DNA from: Zelonia costaricensis
Taxonomy: Eukaryota > Euglenozoa > Kinetoplastea > Trypanosomatida > Trypanosomatidae
Assembly (NCBI GenBank): GCA_030849075.1
Contig: JASAOO010002881.1
Coordinates: forward strand, 1 to 12,306
Length of the DNA stretch: 12,306 nucleotides
Reading direction: 5' to 3'
Within the stretch, counting starts at the first letter, position 1. Each line of letters starts with the position of its first letter. The notes beneath the pieces are model-generated. The model was not told the DNA's origin and ran no database searches. It saw only the letters and a program-made list of their open reading frames with translations. The translations under genes were made by a program, and so were the position numbers. Shown here piece by piece: positions 7,957 through 12,306 of the stretch.

Positions 7957-9170
7957 TGCGTCGGAGTGCACTGGTGTGCACGTGACGCTGAGAGAGAGCT
8001 GGCGCGGACGTGCAGTGGTAGCGGGTGTCTTCGACGTGTGTTTGGCGTCCTGCTGTTCGAATTGGTGTACACGTGGACGCGTGTTTGCGCGCTTGTGGAC
8101 GCATCCGGCGGAGAAACGTGAGGTCGAGTTGTCAAGTTCCAGGGAAAGGAGGCGGTGGGAGGGGGCCCAGGAGATGCGAGAGAAGGACGCGGGCGACGGA
8201 GAAGCTGAGGACGTTGTCGTTGTTCGTTTTCTCACAAAGCCAAGTCGCCGAGTGTGTCGCGTCCCTCTCCTTCTCCGCCCCGCGAGCCCCCATCTTCTGC
8301 TGCCACCCCCGCCCCCCGCCCCCACCTTCTTCTTCCCCCGCATCTCTCTTCTACACGCTCATGTTCGTCAGGGATGTGCAACAAGGAGATGCGCAGCTGC
8401 AGCACATGGTGTTATTAGGGTGAGCGGCCCTGTGGAAGAGGAGGAGGAAGAAGAGGGAGATGTGTTTGCTGTCGATGAGTTTGGCGCTTACATGCAGGCG
8501 GGTCTGTGTGGCCGTGTGTGTGCCCGTGTTAATGTAGACGTATGTGTGCACGGGCGGGGTGTTTGGTCTCGCGGTCGAACGCGCCACAGTCGGCTCTACC
8601 TACGCACAGACACACCCACACCCACACATACACTCACTGACAAGGACACACAAACACACACACACACACACACGCACACACGCATACTGACGCACGCACG
8701 GACACGCTGCACACTTCATATTCACACACACACACTCCGTCGCGGACACCGATTGAGTCGCCCGATCCGCACACCAACACACACACACACACGCAGTCGC
8801 AATCACACATCCACGTGAACACTAGCATCGAGTCAAGGTCACGCTTCACTAAAAAAAAAAGCTCGTGTTTAGGTGTTTTTGTGCTTGTGTGCGAGTGGAG
8901 GAGGAGGAGGAGGAGAGGGTGCTCAGCATGAAACCCTCTCCAGGCACAAACACCCGCTTCTTCCGTAGCTCCCTGTGCACACGGACCCGGGGGAGGGGGT
9001 TGAGTCGAAGTTGCGAAGGCAGCTGCGGACGGGAAGCACGGGGAGGGGGTAGCGCGGTCGTGGCGTGCAGAAGGTATGACAAGACGGAGTAGAGAGAGGG
9101 GGAGGGGGGGGGGCGAAGTGTCGCATGTCGAACGCGCTGATATTGTTTGATCGCTGGCAGGGAGGTCGGA

Positions 9171-9172
<2 letters not shown>

Positions 9173-9205
<33 letters not shown>
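9173..9205. repeat. (AC)16 microsatellite
   Basis: The longest uninterrupted dinucleotide run in the window, continued by a T interruption and more CA to about 9224. Confidence 0.95.
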
Positions 9206-9210
<5 letters not shown>

Positions 9211-9863
9211 ACACACACGCACACAGGAACAAGAGAACACCGGAGAAGGGTGAGGGAGGCACGGCGAAAAGAGCTGAGAGAGAGGGACAAGGGAGGCGAA
9301 GACACGCGCACGCACACGCACACAGGGACAACACACACACACACACACATTCGCATCCGCGAGGATGTATTGCTGTAAGCGTGAGGTACGTGCAGCGGCA
9401 TGCGTATCATGCGATTCATACAACGTAAGGCGTAGCACGTCGGCTGCACGCTTGTCGGCGCGTCTTTTGGAGCATCGTGCGTATCTACGTGTCTGGGTAC
9501 TGGTGTGTCTGTGTCTGTGTCGGTGTGCGTGTTTCGAGCCAGCCACGAGGAGAGAGAGAAAAGGAATGCGAAGAGAGCGCGGACAAACAACAGATGCTGC
9601 AGTGCAGCCGCTAGCAGAGAGGAGGAGGGGAGGGGGTGGGGAGGCGGAAAGAACGGAGAAGGAGGGACGAGGCACGTACAGGCCACGCTCGCACGTACAC
9701 AGGTGCAGGCGCAACACGCACGCACACACACACACACACACGCACAGCAAAGGGAAAAGCAGACGTCTTCGGGGAAGGGCGGGCGCCGCGGAGAAGCTAC
9801 ACAGCTACGAGAAGCTGGAACGGACGTGCACAACACGTGAGGGAGCTGCGCGGAGTTGCACAA

Positions 9864-9940
9864 CTCCACAAAGGCACGGAGGATGGGGAAGGGCGCGGCA
9901 CATAAAGAAAACAAAAGAAAAAGAAGATGAAAAGAGCAAG
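9864..9940 (-). promoter_or_regulatory. long pyrimidine tract with acceptor-like AG
   Basis: Minus-strand reading from about 9940 to 9903 is almost pure pyrimidine (TCTTTTTCTTTTGTTTTC core), then CU-rich sequence to an AG at 9865-9864. A short inverted repeat, GGAGTTG / CAACTCC with a two-base spacer, lies at 9852-9867. Downstream sequence is repeat-dominated and no real gene was found. Confidence 0.25.
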
Positions 9941-10571
9941 ACAGGAGGCAGCGGGAGGTGCGCACCTGCCCACCACGAGCAGAAAGCGCAGGACGCGTCT
10001 ATCACAACCACCGCGCCCTTTGCTTGGCTTTCGTATCTCGCTCCCTCCCGCATGGCAGGTGTCGCAGCTCCGCATGCCGTCGGACTCTCTTGTTTGTTTG
10101 TTGGTTTCCGAATTTGCGGCTCTCGTGTCGGACGCGCAGCAGGCGTCTTTTCTCCCCCGATTGAATCGCTGCTGCCACCCTCACCCATGCTTGCACCAAT
10201 GCCGACACATCAACACAGCGTCACACACAACAAGGTGAACAAAGGGATGGCTGTCGAATGCCTCGAGGCGTCAACACCCATTAGCGCCCGTACATCACAA
10301 CATAAGCATCCTCGCGCACACACCTGAGACAGAGAAAAACGGTTGGAGTTGCATGGCCAGACTGTCGCGCACACACACACACGCAGACACACAGACATAG
10401 ATGTACCCGTGATGATTCGTTACGACACTTCCTGTATGCGCGTCTGTCTCCGTGTGTGTGTGTGTGTGTGCTGGTCACCACCATTGCAGGATTCGTTAAA
10501 TGTGTTTTGATGCCTCTCAGCTGAACAGCGCCACACACACACACAGACACAGACTTGCGAGAGTTTTTATG

Positions 10572-11042
10572 TTACCCTTCTTTCCTCCATTTAGTGTTTT
10601 TTGAAGGGAGGCCGTCGTATCCCCGGGCCACACCCGCAGCCATCGCAGCTTCCGCACCAACAGCAACGGAACGTCGGAAGAGCGAAGAAGATGGTCGACG
10701 CAACATCAAACGCCAAGACGGCGAGGAGGATACGGGGGCAGGCGCGGTGCGGGACGAGGCTGGCACTAAAGACGTGAAAACAAAAGAAGCCTGGAAGGCG
10801 ACGGCGCCACGACGCACCTGCCCACCCGCCGCCCCTTCACCCACGCGCATTTTCTCCTCCCCTACCGCAGGAGAGCCCAACTTGATGCTGCATCGCATGT
10901 GTTGACTTCTTCCGTTCCGCCTCTCTTGAGCTGCGTACGCAGAGCCACACGTGAAGACAACGATGTAGACGAGTACGAAACACATACGCATCGACAACCT
11001 CCACTGCCCCCCCCCCCCGGCCCCATTCGCGCACGCACGCAT
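10572..11042 (-). CDS. candidate small secreted or membrane-anchored protein (uncertain)
   Basis: Not recognised. A 156-residue frame opens at the first ATG (11042-11040) after a pyrimidine-tract/AG acceptor-like site (11094-11066), with about 23 nt of putative 5' UTR, and ends in TAA at 10574-10572. Residues 20-37 are hydrophobic (MCFVLVYIVVFTCGSAYA) and finish in an AxA-like signal-peptidase site (35-37); in-frame ATGs at codons 18 and 20 would give a cleaner signal peptide. The rest is Arg/Ser/Ala-rich with no family motif. It sits in one of the few stretches of the spacer without CA repeats and in the same direction as the known genes. Against it: GC at third positions looks only moderate, a run of 12 Gs (C on the plus strand, 11007-11018) lies in the frame and could hide an indel, and acceptor-like sites arise often in such spacers. 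Confidence 0.25.
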   Translation of the reverse strand: MRACANGAGGGGQWRLSMRMCFVLVYIVVFTCGSAYAAQERRNGRSQHMRCSIKLGSPAVGEEKMRVGEGAAGGQVRRGAVAFQASFVFTSLVPASSRTAPAPVSSSPSWRLMLRRPSSSLFRRSVAVGAEAAMAAGVARGYDGLPSKNTKWRKEG

Positions 11043-11065
11043 CTCGTGTGGCCGCGCCGGCGATG

Positions 11066-11094
11066 CTGCAGCGGTACAACAAAGAAGAAGAAGG
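11066..11094 (-). promoter_or_regulatory. acceptor-like pyrimidine tract upstream of the 10572-11042 frame
   Basis: Minus-strand CCTTCTTCTTCTTTGTTGT (11094-11076) is followed by ACCGCTGCAG with AG at 11067-11066. The first ATG after it is at 11042-11040. The form fits a spliced-leader acceptor; use is unproven. Confidence 0.3.
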
Positions 11095-12036
11095 CGTGGC
11101 GGCCGGCGTTGGGTGGGGTGGCGGCTCGGGGAGTTCCGATTTTTCCGATGACGACGACGAGGAGGAGAGGGCTCGAGAGAACACAACCACAAACAGACAA
11201 GTAAAGTCAACTAACAGGCAAGCATTGGGTCGTCAGAGACTGCGACGGAGACGCAAGTGTGTGTGGGGACGGGAGGGGGGTGGAGAGGGAGGGGGAACAA
11301 ATGGAAGGACGACGCGAGAGGCGCAGGCACACACACACACAGATAGAGAGAAAGAGGCGAGCGAGAAGAGGGACGAGGGCGAGACTGCGACGAGCGAAGC
11401 CGGCGCTCTCTCTCACAGACACACACACACACAGATTGAAGAAGAAAACAAGAAAGCATTGACGAACAGAATCGTCTCTCGCGCTTGAAGTTCGAAAAAA
11501 CCGACGGGAAAAAGGACACACACACACACACAGAAGCGGCATCAGACGAGCTCTCGTTAACCCGAGAACTCGGCGAAAGACGGTTTGTGTACGTGTGTGT
11601 GAGGGTGTGCCTGGCGGAAGAGGGGGGCGGGCGAGAGAGGAGGTGCGAGGGGGGGGAGGCTCTGGCATGAGAAACGCACAGGAGCCAAGCCGACACGCGG
11701 TGCACAAGGATCGGGGACTCACACAACGATGGGTTGGTACGCCGAAGAACAGGCCAAGAAACGTACAGGTACACGCGCACACACAGCTCGTCTTCAGCCA
11801 CCCAGTGGCAGCGCCAGCCCCCAACATGTCTTCCGAGACGACAACGTAGGAGGTGCGCCGCATGTCACGTTTGAATCCTCATGTCCGATGTTGACGTCGT
11901 GTTCCACCAGCCTCATGTCCCCCCCTCCTCGCACCCTCTACTTGTACGTAGCACACGTACGTTCACCAGACGGCTGAGAACCACCATCACACACAAACAC
12001 GCACGAACGCCGCGCCTATGTGCACAGGGTGTTCCT
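11095..12036. other. spacer: proposed 3' UTR of the right-hand transporter gene
   Basis: No secure gene. Contains GA-rich and CA-rich low complexity (11265-11440), short (AC)n at 11334-11341, 11419-11432 and 11517-11531, G-rich stretches near 11620-11660, and unique sequence from about 11700 to the stop codon at 12037. A transcript-sense U-rich tract ending in AG at 11485-11484 resembles an acceptor, but only a repeat-rich frame of about 80 codons follows. Confidence 0.55.
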
Positions 12037-12306
12037 TTACTTATCCTTCTTCTCCTGAGGCGCCTTCTCAGAGCCTGACGAGGCGGCCGCAACGGTGGCG
12101 TCCGTCTTGCCCGTGCCGAACCAGCCGAGCAGCTGCGTCATCGGAATCACCGGCAATATGGTGCGGTCCCACACCTCGTTGACAACCTCGGCCACGCCCA
12201 GGTACAGCGCGAGGCATCCACACACAATACCCTCGTACCCCGCCGCCCGCAGCGCCGTTGGGTTGTTAGCCATGTTGCCACCGGCCAGCAGCAGGAACAG
12301 CAGCGT
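12037..12306 (-). CDS. GPR1/FUN34/YaaH family transporter, C-terminal part (cut by window edge)
   Basis: Ninety codons including TAA (12039-12037) run off the right edge, giving the last 89 residues. Over the first 64 residues in view, 59 match the paralogue at 6577-7455, and by hand count about 175 of 192 bases match (12115-12306 against 6652-6843). This part holds the end of TM5, the NPTALRAAGYEGIVCG loop and TM6, and the conserved LLPVIPMTQLLGWFG-type segment. Directly after WFG the two proteins stop resembling each other: here the tail is 25 residues, Ala/Ser then Lys-rich, ending KKDK. The two genes are a tandem pair in the same unit, probably with the same transport chemistry and different tail-based targeting or regulation (inference). 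The start and signature motif lie outside the window. Confidence 0.9.
   Translation of the reverse strand, partial: TLLFLLLAGGNMANNPTALRAAGYEGIVCGCLALYLGVAEVVNEVWDRTILPVIPMTQLLGWFGTGKTDATVAAASSGSEKAPQEKKDK

Larger units (their letters stand above)
7957..10554. other. spacer: microsatellites and low complexity
   Basis: No secure gene. Contains (AC)n at 8654-8673, 9173-9205, 9331-9349 and 9723-9742, GGAGG-rich stretches near 8900 and 9100, a plus-strand C/T-rich tract at 8261-8357, a transcript-sense pyrimidine tract at 9903-9940, and a mixed-composition stretch at about 9945-10330. A 443-codon frame (8634-9965, minus) crosses it but begins with GTG and is mostly Cys-Val repeats from (CA)n; it is not a gene. 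Confidence 0.6.

Noticed and set aside
34..9742. Many CA repeats considered as a CRISPR-like or satellite array
   Set aside because: They are plain dinucleotide microsatellites of different lengths with no regular spacing, no longer repeat unit and no spacers.
8634..9965. 443-codon minus-strand frame
   Set aside because: Starts with GTG and is dominated by Cys-Val repeats from (CA)n; CA/TG repeats contain no stop codons, so long open frames arise automatically.
9365..10327. 320-codon plus-strand frame
   Set aside because: Wrong strand, passes through CA repeats and purine-rich low complexity, no recognisable domain.
11062..11290. Plus-strand frame with an acidic SSDFSDDDDEEE stretch
   Set aside because: Wrong strand, no acceptor tract before it, and it dissolves into GA-rich low complexity; the acidic run follows from a purine-rich trinucleotide stretch.
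11207..11520. Acceptor-like U-rich tract (AG at 11485-11484) with an 80-codon frame
   Set aside because: The frame is almost wholly Cys-Val, Ser-Arg and Pro low complexity; no support for a gene beyond the tract.

Overview
The window looks like nuclear DNA of a trypanosomatid, most likely Leishmania or a close relative in the Leishmaniinae. The evidence is GC-rich, intron-less genes all on the minus strand, very long spacers full of (CA)n/(TG)n and G/C homopolymer tracts, pyrimidine tracts followed by AG in the transcript sense (trans-splice acceptor style), and three proteins whose nearest relatives by eye are trypanosomatid membrane transporters. This is the layout of one polycistronic transcription unit running from high to low coordinates. 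No bacterial-type promoter, terminator, tRNA, rRNA or CRISPR array was seen.

In transcription order (right to left): (1) the C-terminal 89 residues of a GPR1/FUN34/YaaH-family transporter enter at the right edge (12037-12306). (2) A spacer of about 4.6 kb follows. It is mostly microsatellite and purine-rich low complexity, with one less repetitive island at about 10.55-11.1 kb that holds a weak candidate gene for a small secreted or membrane-anchored protein. A large (CA)n/(TG)n inverted repeat lies at 7839-7956, and a unique GC-rich block at about 7.57-7.81 kb might be an old SIDER-type retroposon. (3) A nearly complete second GPR1/FUN34/YaaH paralogue lies at 6577-7455; its start codon is lost at an assembly N. 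(4) A second spacer of about 4.26 kb has CA repeats, GGGA-type G-quadruplex tracts, an assembly junction with a perfect 110-bp duplication around an N (3197-3417), and one very good acceptor-like tract at 6109-6172. (5) A complete 696-residue, 12-helix major facilitator protein of the FLVCR (SLC49)-like type lies at 227-2317.

All three secure genes are plasma-membrane-type transporters. The GPR1/FUN34/YaaH proteins are relatives of acetate/succinate channels (SatP) and yeast Ato (ammonia/acetate) proteins. The FLVCR-like protein belongs to a family that carries heme/porphyrin or small amines such as choline. Grouping them as a nutrient/metabolite transport neighbourhood is reasonable; a shared pathway is not shown. 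Gene expression here would be controlled after transcription, and the unusually long spacers (probably long 3' UTRs) are where such control would sit.

Two single Ns mark weak points in the assembly, and both affect interpretation: one creates an artificial duplication, the other removes the start codon of a gene.
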